Source: UBA9655 sp964597045 (GTDB lineage: Bacteria; Pseudomonadota; Alphaproteobacteria; UBA9655). From it: a stretch of 64,000 nt of DNA. The stretch spans positions 62,001-126,000 of the forward strand of contig CAZQWE010000003.1 in NCBI GenBank assembly GCA_964597045.1, written 5' to 3'. The translations under genes were made by a program, and so were the position numbers. The notes under the pieces were generated by a model that was not told the origin of the DNA, did no database searches, and worked only from the letters and a program-made list of their open reading frames with translations. Below are positions 1 to 7,237 of this stretch, one piece after another (position 1 is the stretch's first letter; each line of letters begins with the position of its first letter).

Positions 1-1622
1 AGACTTTTTTGTGTTAAAAAATCAGCTTCCTGTTCAAGGGGACTGTTGGCAACATCAACCCTTCGAATAAAGGGCCCTATATGTCCCAAAGGAGGGGCAC
101 TCCCATCGTACCTCATATACTTTAAGCCAGTTGGTGTTTCACAGATACGGTTAAGCTGAACTTGTCCTCCGTCCTCTAAATAATCTGTTACGTATTCAGG
201 TGATGGTTGATTCATTCGTTTTTTTGACTGTTCAGTTTTCTCTAGACAGAGAAGAGTCACCCGACATATTTTTTCACCCGTATCCCCTTTTGCGATGAAG
301 GAATAGGCGATGACTTTCCCCGTGATTTCACCTCCAGGTATGCGTGGATCGTTCAGGGTAATGGACGTGTCACAAACAAGGCTCATCATCTTCTCCCAGG
401 TTGTTTCAAATACAATTTTTAGATTTCGTCTGGATGTTTTCATCTCCACCCGAGCCCTCTCCATAGCATGTTCTGCAGCTAGGTATCCTCTATCCGTTAA
501 GAAAAATGAAGCGCGGGCAGGGTTTTCAAGGGGTGTTTTAAAATTCCTTTTTAAATGCCACTTTTGTTCTTCAAAGATCATCCCAGCTTTGTGGTCAAAA
601 AGACACCGGTAAATCCCATTTTTATGGGTGACTTTGTCTCCTAAAGTATATGTTGTTTCAGGCATCCATGGATGGGCATTGGGTTCAGGATTGATATTTT
701 GTAAGGTGAAGTCTAGGTGCTTTATCCCATCACTACCTCCCATACATGTCTGCTCTAAGGTGAAAGTCAGTGTTTCCTTCCGAAGTTGTTTGACTTTCCA
801 ACCCACCCAGAGGGTGGGCTTAAACCAAAACCGCCGCAGTTTATAGGAACGGGCCTTCCCCTTTTCATCTTGAAGAGGATGGGCTTTTGAATACGCGGGA
901 TAATTGGCCCCAGTGGGACGCCTTGCCTTAAGGCCACTTTTAAGCACCCATATCCCCGATCTTCCCAGATACTTGCCCCTCTCAGGCCAATTCTTGAGGA
1001 GCGCGTTTTTCGAATAGGTACTGACTTGAGAGTTTGGAAAGGCTCGCCTGATACTGGAGCTTATATTCGCCATTCCCCATTCCTTCTGAATCCAATGGAC
1101 ATGAACCTTTACCTCACACCTAGAAAGGGGTGGCTTTAGCTTTGTGATTTTTAAGGAGTCTTTAAAGAAATCACCTCCGATATGAAGCTTTTGTTTTCCT
1201 TGAAATAAATCACCTTCGGAGATCTCTCCCGTGAGGCGATGACAGGAAAAGGTTGTCATCTTGATATCTTGTCTCTCGTTAAAATCATTGTGCTTCTCAG
1301 ACGGTATATAAAGGCCATCCCAAAAGGGGTGAAGTCTGTTTTTCTTCAGGAGGGTTTGAATATTGACTTTATAGTCAGGTGGGCGTGAGATAAGAATGAT
1401 CTCGCTCAAGGAATCGTTCACTCTATTTGGAGAAGCCTCAACAACGCCTTGGAACAGTACTTTTTCGTTACTCGTTTTGATCATTCCTTTTGTTCCAAGC
1501 TTTGGATAGGGAGACAAGGCATCAACCACAATCTTCGCTTTTGGAAAGTTATTTTCTTCTTCACTGATTTCAATGTCAAAGAGGGGGATGGAGTCGTGAT
1601 CCCAGGAAAGATGTAAATTCAT
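1..1622 (-). CDS. Phage tail/baseplate-type protein, partial (3' end outside window)
   Basis: An open frame of 540 codons runs on the minus strand from an ATG at 1622 off the left edge without a stop, so the C-terminus is missing. The N-terminus (Asp-Ile-Glu-Ile-Ser, then a Phe-Gln-Gly-Val-Val segment near residue 65) resembles the first domain of phage baseplate hub or late-control proteins, but this is a weak resemblance. Around residues 320-350 there is a stretch with Tyr-x-Leu-Gly-Asp-x-Val and Gly-Ile-Tyr-Arg-Cys that looks like a family 5/12 carbohydrate-binding module, which would suit surface recognition. It follows the other structural genes in phage order. The product is inferred to be a tail or host-contact protein; the exact function is not recognised. 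Confidence 0.6.
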   Translation of the reverse strand, partial: MNLHLSWDHDSIPLFDIEISEEENNFPKAKIVVDALSPYPKLGTKGMIKTSNEKVLFQGVVEASPNRVNDSLSEIILISRPPDYKVNIQTLLKKNRLHPFWDGLYIPSEKHNDFNERQDIKMTTFSCHRLTGEISEGDLFQGKQKLHIGGDFFKDSLKITKLKPPLSRCEVKVHVHWIQKEWGMANISSSIRRAFPNSQVSTYSKNALLKNWPERGKYLGRSGIWVLKSGLKARRPTGANYPAYSKAHPLQDEKGKARSYKLRRFWFKPTLWVGWKVKQLRKETLTFTLEQTCMGGSDGIKHLDFTLQNINPEPNAHPWMPETTYTLGDKVTHKNGIYRCLFDHKAGMIFEEQKWHLKRNFKTPLENPARASFFLTDRGYLAAEHAMERARVEMKTSRRNLKIVFETTWEKMMSLVCDTSITLNDPRIPGGEITGKVIAYSFIAKGDTGEKICRVTLLCLEKTEQSKKRMNQPSPEYVTDYLEDGGQVQLNRICETPTGLKYMRYDGSAPPLGHIGPFIRRVDVANSPLEQEADFLTQKS

Positions 1623-1655
1623 GAGACTGTCTCCTTGCTTGATTAAAATTCAGTG

Positions 1656-1683
1656 TTGACGTATGAGTTCTTTGTCTTTATCT
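1656..1683 (+). promoter_or_regulatory. Predicted sigma-70 promoter of the EamA cargo gene
   Basis: TTGACG at 1656-1661 and TTATCT at 1678-1683 are separated by 16 bases and lie 37 bases before the GTG start at 1720. This gives the transporter gene its own promoter, independent of the phage operon on the other strand. Judged by eye. Confidence 0.45.
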
Positions 1684-1719
1684 CTATTGGACGTTTTATT
1701 TAAGGAAGAGTAAACAGCT

Positions 1720-2649
1720 GTGACTTTGAACTTTTCATGGTTTAATTCTAAAGGATTTCTGCAAGGCATTTTTTGGATGCTTGTGGTTTGTGCTATCAGT
1801 AATATGAATGACATCCTTACAAAATATGTGGGGACAAGGCTTTCCGGTTTTGAGGTTGCTTTCTTTCGGTTTTTCTTTAGCACCCTTGTGCTGCTGCCTT
1901 TTATGTTAGCGAAAGGAAAGAGTTCCTTTGTCACCCATTATCCTGGGGTTCAGTTTATGCGGTCACTTCTGCTCGTTCTCGCTGTAGCTCCCTGGTGTTA
2001 TGGAGTCGCGGCTCTTCCTTTAACGTTGGCAACAACTTTATCCTTTACCGTTCCCTTCTTTGTTTTGCCCATGGCGAAAATTTTTCTAAAGGAACATGTG
2101 GGATGGCAACGTTGGTTTGCGACTCTCTTTGGATTTCTTGGAATTGTTGTGAGTTTGCACCCCAGCGGTAATGCCTTTAATCCAATGACCCTTCTCCTTG
2201 TCGGGTCGGCGATTATGTTTGCGTCCCTTGATGTTATTAATAAGAAACTTCTAATTGAGGATGAAACCCTCCTTTCCATGCTCTTTTACTCCGCATTGGG
2301 AACAACAATTCTGGGCTTTGTTCCGGCAGCTCTGACGTGGCAAACACCAACCCTTTCTGAGCTCTTCTTCCTTAGCCTTTTAGGAGCGGGTGGAAGTTTG
2401 ATCCTGTTTTGTTTACTCAAAGCTTTTTCAGCAGCGGAAGTTTCAGCCCTACAGCCCTTTAAGTATTTTGAACTTGTACTGTCTGCGATCTTCGGATTTA
2501 TCATATTCCACGAAACGCCAACGGTGAGTACAGTTTTGGGGGCTTCCATCATCATTCCTGCCACACTCTATCTGACCTTTTATGAGACGCGCCAACAACA
2601 AAAACGTATGGAGCGCGATGAGCTCAGACACGTGGCTTCGTCGACTTAA
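1720..2649 (+). CDS. EamA/DMT-family membrane transporter, lying inside the phage operon
   Basis: A 309-residue hydrophobic protein with about ten membrane segments and the two-repeat layout of the drug/metabolite transporter superfamily (EamA). Members move small metabolites across the inner membrane; in rickettsiae a related DMT protein imports S-adenosylmethionine, but substrate cannot be read from this sequence. The start is a GTG preceded by GGAAG at a usable distance. The gene is the only one here on the plus strand: it starts 98 bases from the divergent tail gene and its TAA overlaps the stop of the convergent phage gene at 2646. It looks like cargo carried within the phage module. Confidence 0.85.
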   Translation: MTLNFSWFNSKGFLQGIFWMLVVCAISNMNDILTKYVGTRLSGFEVAFFRFFFSTLVLLPFMLAKGKSSFVTHYPGVQFMRSLLLVLAVAPWCYGVAALPLTLATTLSFTVPFFVLPMAKIFLKEHVGWQRWFATLFGFLGIVVSLHPSGNAFNPMTLLLVGSAIMFASLDVINKKLLIEDETLLSMLFYSALGTTILGFVPAALTWQTPTLSELFFLSLLGAGGSLILFCLLKAFSAAEVSALQPFKYFELVLSAIFGFIIFHETPTVSTVLGASIIIPATLYLTFYETRQQQKRMERDELRHVASST

Positions 2650-3158
2650 CATTCTTCCAATTCCAAACTCCAACTAACGGACAGATTCCATTCATTTGTC
2701 TCAAAAGAATAGCTTTTCACCATCATGGTCAGGATGGGCTTGTACATGATGAAACCCCCTTGAAACCCTTGTTTTATGGAAACAGAGCGATTTTGAGTAG
2801 GTTTTGACATCCATCGCTTCCCTTGATAATCAAAGAGGTTAATATCAAATCCCTCTCGTTCTAATTGGTGAGAGACGCTGTCTTTTGCAACGGATTCTGT
2901 GAGATATTGAATGCAATGAACGCGAACGACTGAGCCCGCTTTGAGTTTAGAAAGAGCGGGAGGAATCTTGTCCTGACAGTGAATCGTTGAGCGGTATTTT
3001 AAATTGCCAGCGTTGATGCATTTAAGCTCTCCACTCACGGTTCGTCTGAAGTACCCTTGAGACTGGGGCGTCAACGTTTGGGTGCATTCCCTTGCGGACA
3101 TAGTGGGAATGACATCCTGCTCTCCTACAATTTCGATTTTTAAGTCTGAATCTTTCAT
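2646..3158 (-). CDS. Phage protein, position of the tail-tube protein
   Basis: A 170-residue protein whose start overlaps the stop of the upstream gene by four bases (ATGA), so it is translationally coupled to it. The family is not recognised from sequence. Its place directly after the tail terminator gene is where HK97-type siphophages and gene transfer agents encode the major tail protein, and length and the beta-rich, Ser/Thr-alternating C-terminus fit that. It has five cysteines, which is unusual for a tail-tube protein. The assignment is by position only. Confidence 0.5.
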   Translation of the reverse strand: MKDSDLKIEIVGEQDVIPTMSARECTQTLTPQSQGYFRRTVSGELKCINAGNLKYRSTIHCQDKIPPALSKLKAGSVVRVHCIQYLTESVAKDSVSHQLEREGFDINLFDYQGKRWMSKPTQNRSVSIKQGFQGGFIMYKPILTMMVKSYSFETNEWNLSVSWSLELEEC

Positions 3159-3502
3159 TCATAATCTCCTCTGACCCTGGCTTTCACTTTAAAGGTGTGG
3201 ACACGCGTTTGCCCGTCCTTGAGGACTTGCAAATGGCTTTCTCTTATTTTTAAGCTGGCTTTTGGGAAAGTCTGAATCTGTTCTTCCACAGACCTGGCCA
3301 GCTTTAAAATCTCCATCGTCCCGATGTGACGACTCCATATCTTAATAGAAAGGACAACCATTTTCGGTCCCCAGGGAATGCCCGTCAGGGTATGTTCAGG
3401 TTCAAGTGTGATATAGGGATAGGAGGTCTTTTCGGGCACATGGATAAAGGTCTGACAAACGGGTGTCAGACTTTCTGAGAGATCGTATAGAAATTTACCC
3501 AT
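3155..3502 (-). CDS. Phage tail terminator/completion-like protein (DUF3168-like)
   Basis: 115 residues starting at the ATG at 3502 (Met-Gly-Lys-Phe-Leu), which overlaps the stop of the preceding head-closure gene; a start 15 bases further upstream is possible. The layout matches the DUF3168 tail-completion family: an N-terminal helix, a strand with Pro-Tyr-Ile-Thr-Leu, a central Val-Leu-Ser-Ile-Lys-Ile-Trp strand and a C-terminal beta pair ending in an Arg-rich tail. These proteins cap the tail tube at the head side. Sequence similarity is modest and the call leans on gene order between head closure and tail-tube positions. Confidence 0.6.
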   Translation of the reverse strand: MGKFLYDLSESLTPVCQTFIHVPEKTSYPYITLEPEHTLTGIPWGPKMVVLSIKIWSRHIGTMEILKLARSVEEQIQTFPKASLKIRESHLQVLKDGQTRVHTFKVKARVRGDYE

Positions 3503-3878
3503 GGGTATTTTCCACAACGTTCATACGGTAAAAACGATTATTTTGAATGAGAACAGGTGTGGAGACGACTTGAAGTCGCTTCGTTCCTTTCCGGAGATTC
3601 CAGAGAAAGCTAAACTTGTGGGGCAGTTGGATTCCCGCACGCATAAAGAGCTTATACCGGGGGGAAGGCAGAGATTTGAGATATCCAATGTTTGACGCAA
3701 ATGGTCCGCCTTCATCCTCACTTTTATATTTATTTTCAGGAAGTTGGGGCCATAAGGAGGCCCAGATACGGGGCCCCCTTTTCCACGTCTGAGTGAAACC
3801 TCCTTCCTGATCACTCACGTTTTCTGGATAAAGAATATTTAAGGATTCTTTCAAATCCTTTGCTGTAATGGTAATCAT
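3495..3878 (-). CDS. Phage head closure / head-tail adaptor protein
   Basis: 127 residues with the usual head-closure pattern: a short N-terminus, then Asp-Gln-Glu-Gly-Gly-Phe-Thr-Gln-Thr-Trp and Pro-Arg-Ile-Trp-Ala-Ser-Leu-Trp-Pro, and a C-terminal Tyr-Arg-Met-Asn-Val strand. Proteins of this type seal the portal-connector channel and dock the tail. AAAGG precedes the ATG at 3878. The stop overlaps the next gene. Position between connector and tail terminator supports the call. Confidence 0.7.
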   Translation of the reverse strand: MITITAKDLKESLNILYPENVSDQEGGFTQTWKRGPRIWASLWPQLPENKYKSEDEGGPFASNIGYLKSLPSPRYKLFMRAGIQLPHKFSFLWNLRKGTKRLQVVSTPVLIQNNRFYRMNVVENTHG

Positions 3879-3890
3879 GATGTGTCCTTT

Positions 3891-4406
3891 CTAATGGAGT
3901 CTGAAAATTTTATAGGGGTGAAGGAGGGTTAGATTTTTTGGCTCCCCTTCATATAAGTTGCGCATGATGATGAGGAGAGCCATTTTAAGATCGGCGGGAA
4001 GTGATTCGGCTGAATCGCCATAACCTGCGATGTAAGTGATTTTGATTTCCGTATTCCATAGATGGGAGGGAAGGGTGAGGCGATTATCTTCAACCTTAAA
4101 TTCCCACGGTTTTTTTGCGACCTTCACAGAAGTGACCTCCAAAAGAGGGGGTCTCGGGAGATGGACGGCTAAGGCTTTCTCCTTCACATAAACCAGAGGG
4201 GAGAACGTGGGGTAGGGCGGTGTAAGGGTCAGCTCCCACACCTGCTTTAGCAAGGAACGTCCTGTAAAATTCTCTACATGGGTAGTTGCTGCTGACATGA
4301 TGGATTTCACCAATTGATCTTCGTCATCACTGGATATTTTGAGAAAGGTTTTTGCTTCTTCTAAGGAGAAGGGATCTTGAGGTGGTTTCATAAGGGTCAG
4401 GTGCAT
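3891..4406 (-). CDS. Phage head-tail connector (gp6-like)
   Basis: 171 residues from an ATG at 4406 that has AGAGGA eight bases upstream; an ATG at 4424 lacks such a site. The helical motif Pro-Phe-Ser-Leu-Glu-Glu-Ala-Lys-Thr-Phe-Leu-Lys followed by Asp-Asp-Glu-Asp-Gln-Leu-Val and a Thr-Gly-Arg-Ser-Leu turn is characteristic of the HK97 gp6 / gene transfer agent connector family. The C-terminal part has Tyr-Ile-Ala-Gly-Tyr-Gly and Leu-Pro-Ala-Asp-Leu, also family hallmarks. These proteins form a ring under the portal. It lies just after the capsid gene as expected, but separated from it by a plus-strand gene. Confidence 0.8.
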   Translation of the reverse strand: MHLTLMKPPQDPFSLEEAKTFLKISSDDEDQLVKSIMSAATTHVENFTGRSLLKQVWELTLTPPYPTFSPLVYVKEKALAVHLPRPPLLEVTSVKVAKKPWEFKVEDNRLTLPSHLWNTEIKITYIAGYGDSAESLPADLKMALLIIMRNLYEGEPKNLTLLHPYKIFRLH

Positions 4407-4492
4407 AAGATGTCCTCTCGACATTATTGATGATTATTTAATACTCTTTTAGTATACTAATATTAGTGATATTATTTATGGAGGAGGTTATT

Positions 4493-4663
4493 ATGTATTT
4501 ATTTAAAGAACTACTGCTTGTTACTCTTCTAGCAGGCTTTGCAAGTCCACTTGTTGTCGGTGAAGCCAGTGCAAGAGGGGGCCCCGATAAAGGTTATTTG
4601 CTTCATAACCAGGACAATTGCCCTCTTGATCCGAAGACACCTTGTTTCCCACGGATGCCTTAA
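4493..4663 (+). CDS. Small secreted peptide, antisense cargo in the phage operon
   Basis: 56 residues from the ATG at 4493, which has a strong GGAGGAGG-like site about ten bases upstream; an earlier GTG at 4466 overlaps that site and is not used. The first 28 residues are a classical signal peptide ending near Ala-Ser-Ala. The mature part is about 28 residues, rich in Gly, Asn, Pro and Asp, with two cysteines (Asn-Cys-Pro and Pro-Cys-Phe). A TATACT box lies at 4453-4458. The gene has its own hairpin terminator and is surrounded by minus-strand capsid and connector genes. No family recognised. Confidence 0.7.
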   Translation: MYLFKELLLVTLLAGFASPLVVGEASARGGPDKGYLLHNQDNCPLDPKTPCFPRMP

Positions 4664-4664
4664 G

Positions 4665-4698
4665 GGTTCAGTGTTGCATCGAATTGCAACACCGAATC
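4665..4698. terminator. Bidirectional hairpin between peptide gene and capsid gene
   Basis: Inverted repeat with perfect eight-base core GTGTTGCA / TGCAACAC and further pairing outside it. It lies just behind the stop of the plus-strand peptide (4663) and just behind the stop of the minus-strand capsid gene (4706), with short A/T runs on both sides, so it can serve both. Confidence 0.5.
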
Positions 4699-4705
4699 AA
4701 AAAGC

Positions 4706-5917
4706 TTAAGCTGCAAAGTTGAGAACTTTAAGAGCCTCAAAGTTCAACACATCTCCTCCCACGCGGCGGGTTGTGTAAAACTCAACGTAAGGTTTTGCGC
4801 TATATGGATCCCTTAAAACACGCATACCTGTGCGATCCACAATTTGATATCCTTCCTTAAAGTTCCCAAAAACAATGGCTTTTGAGGCTTGGTCTTTCGT
4901 CAAAGAAGGCATATCATCAGCGATAGCAATAGGATATCCCATGAGGGTCGATGAAGGCGCTCCTGAGAGAGGAGGCTGCCAAAGATACTCATGGTTGTTT
5001 GGATTCTTGAGCTTCCGCAAGGCACTTTGAGTCATTCGTGACATGAGCCATGTAGAGCCAGGTAAATATTGGGATTTTAAAGCAGAGAAGAGATCCAGAA
5101 GCGTATTCGCCTCATTTCCGTCTTCAAAGGCTCCATTCACACCTGATTTCACAGCTTCAAGTTTATTCCACTCCCAATTGGCTTTTGTTGTGGTTTCATA
5201 AGACAGAATCCCTTTCGGCTTATTATCTCCGTCTCCCATTATAAAGGCTGCATTTTCCATCAAAGCCATTTTGTAAGCGATCTTTTGAGAGAGCCACTCC
5301 TCAATGTTTAAACTTGCGTCATCAAGAAGCTTTTGAGTGGCTCTAGGCTTTGCATACATTTCGTGAACAGGTATGCGACTCTTGATGAGTTCTGGTGTAT
5401 TTGTCTCTGGCCTGTCTTGCTTTTCAGAAACCCAGCCCGCATCCCCAAAGTCTTTATCAATTAAGAACTCAAGCGCCGAGCTGGAAATTTCACGGACGGA
5501 AGCCAAGTTTCTGAAAACAGATGTGGTTTGCAGAGTTGCATACAAACTATCGTGAAGACCAGAAGGAACCAGATAACCCCCATCACGGTCAGGCGACGTC
5601 GATAGGCTTTTTCGTTCAATATCAAGCAGTGGGGCATCAAGGCCTTTACGAACATAGTCCATAAAGGCAGACTGATGAGCTGAATCTGATCCATCAGATA
5701 TTTCCACTGCGGGTCGAAAGTTTTGCGCTTCCATGCGTTTGAGCCGTTTTTCAGCTTCATCCAGGCTTGTTTCAATACGGTCCATTTTTTCTTGTACCAA
5801 TGGATCAACATCACCCTTTTGTTCCAGGCTATGGAGACGTTCTTCATTCGTCTCTTTATAGGCCTGAAATGAGCGTGACAAATCGTCCAAAGTTGTTTGA
5901 GTGTCATAATCGTGCAT
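4706..5917 (-). CDS. HK97-family major capsid protein
   Basis: 403 residues from an ATG at 5917 preceded by GAGAGGA; an upstream frame extension to 5974 has no good site. Residues 5-75 are a charged coiled-coil-like delta domain (repeated Glu/Lys/Leu heptads), which acts as an internal scaffold and is removed by the prohead protease. The HK97 fold follows, with Gly-Gly-Tyr-Leu-Val-Pro near residue 115, Ala-Gly-Trp-Val-Ser-Glu near 160, and Gly-Asp-Gly-Asp-Asn-Lys-Pro-Lys-Gly-Ile near 230, the last two typical of phage and gene transfer agent capsids. The gene appears intact. Confidence 0.9.
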   Translation of the reverse strand: MHDYDTQTTLDDLSRSFQAYKETNEERLHSLEQKGDVDPLVQEKMDRIETSLDEAEKRLKRMEAQNFRPAVEISDGSDSAHQSAFMDYVRKGLDAPLLDIERKSLSTSPDRDGGYLVPSGLHDSLYATLQTTSVFRNLASVREISSSALEFLIDKDFGDAGWVSEKQDRPETNTPELIKSRIPVHEMYAKPRATQKLLDDASLNIEEWLSQKIAYKMALMENAAFIMGDGDNKPKGILSYETTTKANWEWNKLEAVKSGVNGAFEDGNEANTLLDLFSALKSQYLPGSTWLMSRMTQSALRKLKNPNNHEYLWQPPLSGAPSSTLMGYPIAIADDMPSLTKDQASKAIVFGNFKEGYQIVDRTGMRVLRDPYSAKPYVEFYTTRRVGGDVLNFEALKVLNFAA

Positions 5918-5939
5918 TCGTTCCTCTCTTTTTTGGGTT

Positions 5940-5966
5940 AAAAAAACCACCACCCAGATAAGGTGG
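5940..5966 (-). terminator. Possible intrinsic terminator between protease and capsid genes
   Basis: Read on the minus strand, a CCACC/GGTGG stem is followed directly by seven T residues. It lies in the 63-base gap between the protease stop and the capsid start, so it could lower or reset transcription within the operon. The stem is short. Confidence 0.35.
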
Positions 5967-5980
5967 GGGCTCACCGACCG

Positions 5981-6436
5981 TCACTGATTTGACGAGGGGT
6001 GATGGATGATCCTTGCGCGGGCCAGTGTGTTGGCGCCAAATGTCACAAGGGAAATTTCGATAAGGTCAACTTCAAGTAGGGTGCGGGTTTTAAAGCCTTT
6101 GTCTTGCGTTGCTTTCAACGTTCGAAAGCCGATGGAGAGTCCGTCAATAGCCCCTTCCTTGAGCAGGAGAAAAGCCTCATCCGCTTTCCCAACTCCAAGG
6201 GTAAGGCGTCCCTCCGCATAGAGACCCCGCTCATCTTCATAAAGTCTTGTCCACACACCGATGGGTTGCTTTGGGTCATGTTGCCAAAGCATTTTAGGCA
6301 TTCTTCCTTGCCTTTTTGCAGACTTCAAAGACAATTGAAATGCTCCTGGTGCCACCCGATCGTGCAGGCGATCAACGTTATTAAAATAACTGGCATAGCC
6401 AGCGATGCGCCCTTTTTGATGGGGATTCATAATCAT
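5981..6436 (-). CDS. HK97-type prohead protease (peptidase U35/S78)
   Basis: 151 residues; TAGGAGA lies eight bases before the ATG at 6436. Family marks are Gly-Tyr-Ala-Ser-Tyr-Phe near residue 13, the catalytic His in Trp-Gln-His-Asp (His53), the catalytic Ser in Gly-Leu-Ser-Ile-Gly-Phe (Ser101), and Glu-Ile-Ser-Leu-Val-Thr-Phe-Gly-Ala-Asn near the C-terminus. The enzyme cleaves the capsid delta domain during head maturation. All key residues are present, so it is probably active. It precedes the capsid gene as usual, but is cut off from the portal gene by an 800-base plus-strand insertion. Confidence 0.9.
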   Translation of the reverse strand: MIMNPHQKGRIAGYASYFNNVDRLHDRVAPGAFQLSLKSAKRQGRMPKMLWQHDPKQPIGVWTRLYEDERGLYAEGRLTLGVGKADEAFLLLKEGAIDGLSIGFRTLKATQDKGFKTRTLLEVDLIEISLVTFGANTLARARIIHHPSSNQ

Positions 6437-6491
6437 GGAAGGTCTCCTAACTATCTATAACCAATTGTATTATTTATATTTTTCTTATTCG

Positions 6492-6521
6492 TTGAAAAAA
6501 AGTGATGTCGATTAATAAAAT
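6492..6521 (+). promoter_or_regulatory. Predicted promoter of the Cys/Pro-rich peptide genes
   Basis: TTGAAA at 6492 and TAAAAT at 6516 are 18 bases apart, in an AT-rich stretch between the divergent protease gene and the first peptide gene. By eye only. Confidence 0.35.
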
Positions 6522-6599
6522 ATTATCAATTTCTGATTAGACTCATGAATGAAGAATAATAATAAGAATAAAATAACTGATAAACTAAGGAGAACGAAA

Positions 6600-6833
6600 A
6601 TGAAGACCGTAAAAACATTGGCTTTCTTGGCTGTGTTCGCAACTCTAGCTACAGGCGCTAGTGCAAACTCAGAAAAACGTCAAAACTACTTTTACTACTT
6701 TGGAGTTCCTTGTGCAGCGCCTTGTGCAACACCATGTGCTGCTCCTTGTGCACCTTGTCCTACACCTTGTGCACCTGTGTGTCCTCCTCCTTGTAAGCCC
6801 TGCTGCCCTGAAATCCGCGGCATCTTTGGGTAA
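6600..6833 (+). CDS. Cys/Pro-rich secreted peptide 1
   Basis: 77 residues from an ATG with AAGGAG close upstream. Residues 1-22 form a signal peptide with an Ala-Ser-Ala cleavage site. The mature part starts with a segment containing Lys-Arg-Gln-Asn-Tyr and Tyr-Tyr-Phe-Gly, followed by a repeat array of Pro-Cys-Ala-x and Cys-Pro-x-Pro units with eleven cysteines in about 33 residues. Such a spacing suggests metal binding, disulfide crosslinking or a surface-coat role; no known family is recognised. A paralogue follows at 6977. Both lie antisense between the phage protease and portal genes, with their own promoter and terminators. Confidence 0.8.
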   Translation: MKTVKTLAFLAVFATLATGASANSEKRQNYFYYFGVPCAAPCATPCAAPCAPCPTPCAPVCPPPCKPCCPEIRGIFG

Positions 6834-6852
6834 GTTACAAAGACAATTTGTG

Positions 6853-6878
6853 TAACCGATCTCGAAAGGGATCGGTAC
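6853..6878 (+). terminator. Hairpin after peptide 1
   Basis: ACCGATC at 6855 pairs with GATCGGT at 6870, extended by GT/AC outside, followed by a T-rich but interrupted stretch. It sits 20 bases behind the stop of the first peptide gene. Confidence 0.4.
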
Positions 6879-6976
6879 ACTGTTGTTTCTCTTCACTTTT
6901 AAATGTCTTGATTTATTCCCCATTCCCGATTACCTTTTTGACGCTTAATAACGCATAATGTTAAAAAGGAAAAATC

Positions 6977-7201
6977 ATGAAAAAGTTATCAGCATTCTTT
7001 CTACTTACTGCTATAGTTGCCTCTGGAGCAGCTTTTGCAGATAACGTAAAAAAGCAAAATTATCTGTATTATTTCGGCGGACCAGCTCCCGTGCCTTGCG
7101 CGATTGATTGTACAAAGCCATGTTCAAAACCATGTGCAGAGGCACCAAAGCCAGACTGTCCTCCACCACCTCCTTGTGAATGCACCTGCTGCCCACACTA
7201 A
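6977..7201 (+). CDS. Cys/Pro-rich secreted peptide 2 (paralogue of peptide 1)
   Basis: 74 residues; AAAGGA lies upstream of the ATG. A signal peptide of 21 residues ends at Ala-Phe-Ala. The mature protein opens with Lys-Gln-Asn-Tyr-Leu-Tyr-Tyr-Phe-Gly, matching the same block in the gene at 6600, and ends in a Cys/Pro array with Cys-x-Cys-x-Cys-Cys near the C-terminus (nine cysteines). The shared block plus diverged tails indicates an old tandem duplication. It ends just before a strong terminator that overlaps the 3' end of the convergent portal gene. Function unknown; envelope-exposed metal-binding or structural peptide is a guess. Confidence 0.8.
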   Translation: MKKLSAFFLLTAIVASGAAFADNVKKQNYLYYFGGPAPVPCAIDCTKPCSKPCAEAPKPDCPPPPPCECTCCPH

Positions 7202-7211
7202 GGAATTACGT

Positions 7212-7237
7212 AAAAGGGCGCCTAAGGGCGCCTTTTT
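7212..7237 (+). terminator. Intrinsic terminator after the peptide pair
   Basis: A GC-rich stem (GGCGCC arms flanked by A and T runs, loop of about four bases) followed by five T residues, eleven bases behind the stop of the second peptide gene. Confidence 0.75.

Noticed and set aside
310..846. Two plus-strand frames of 100 and 72 codons
   Set aside because: They lie antisense to the uninterrupted 540-codon phage tail frame and show no protein-like composition.
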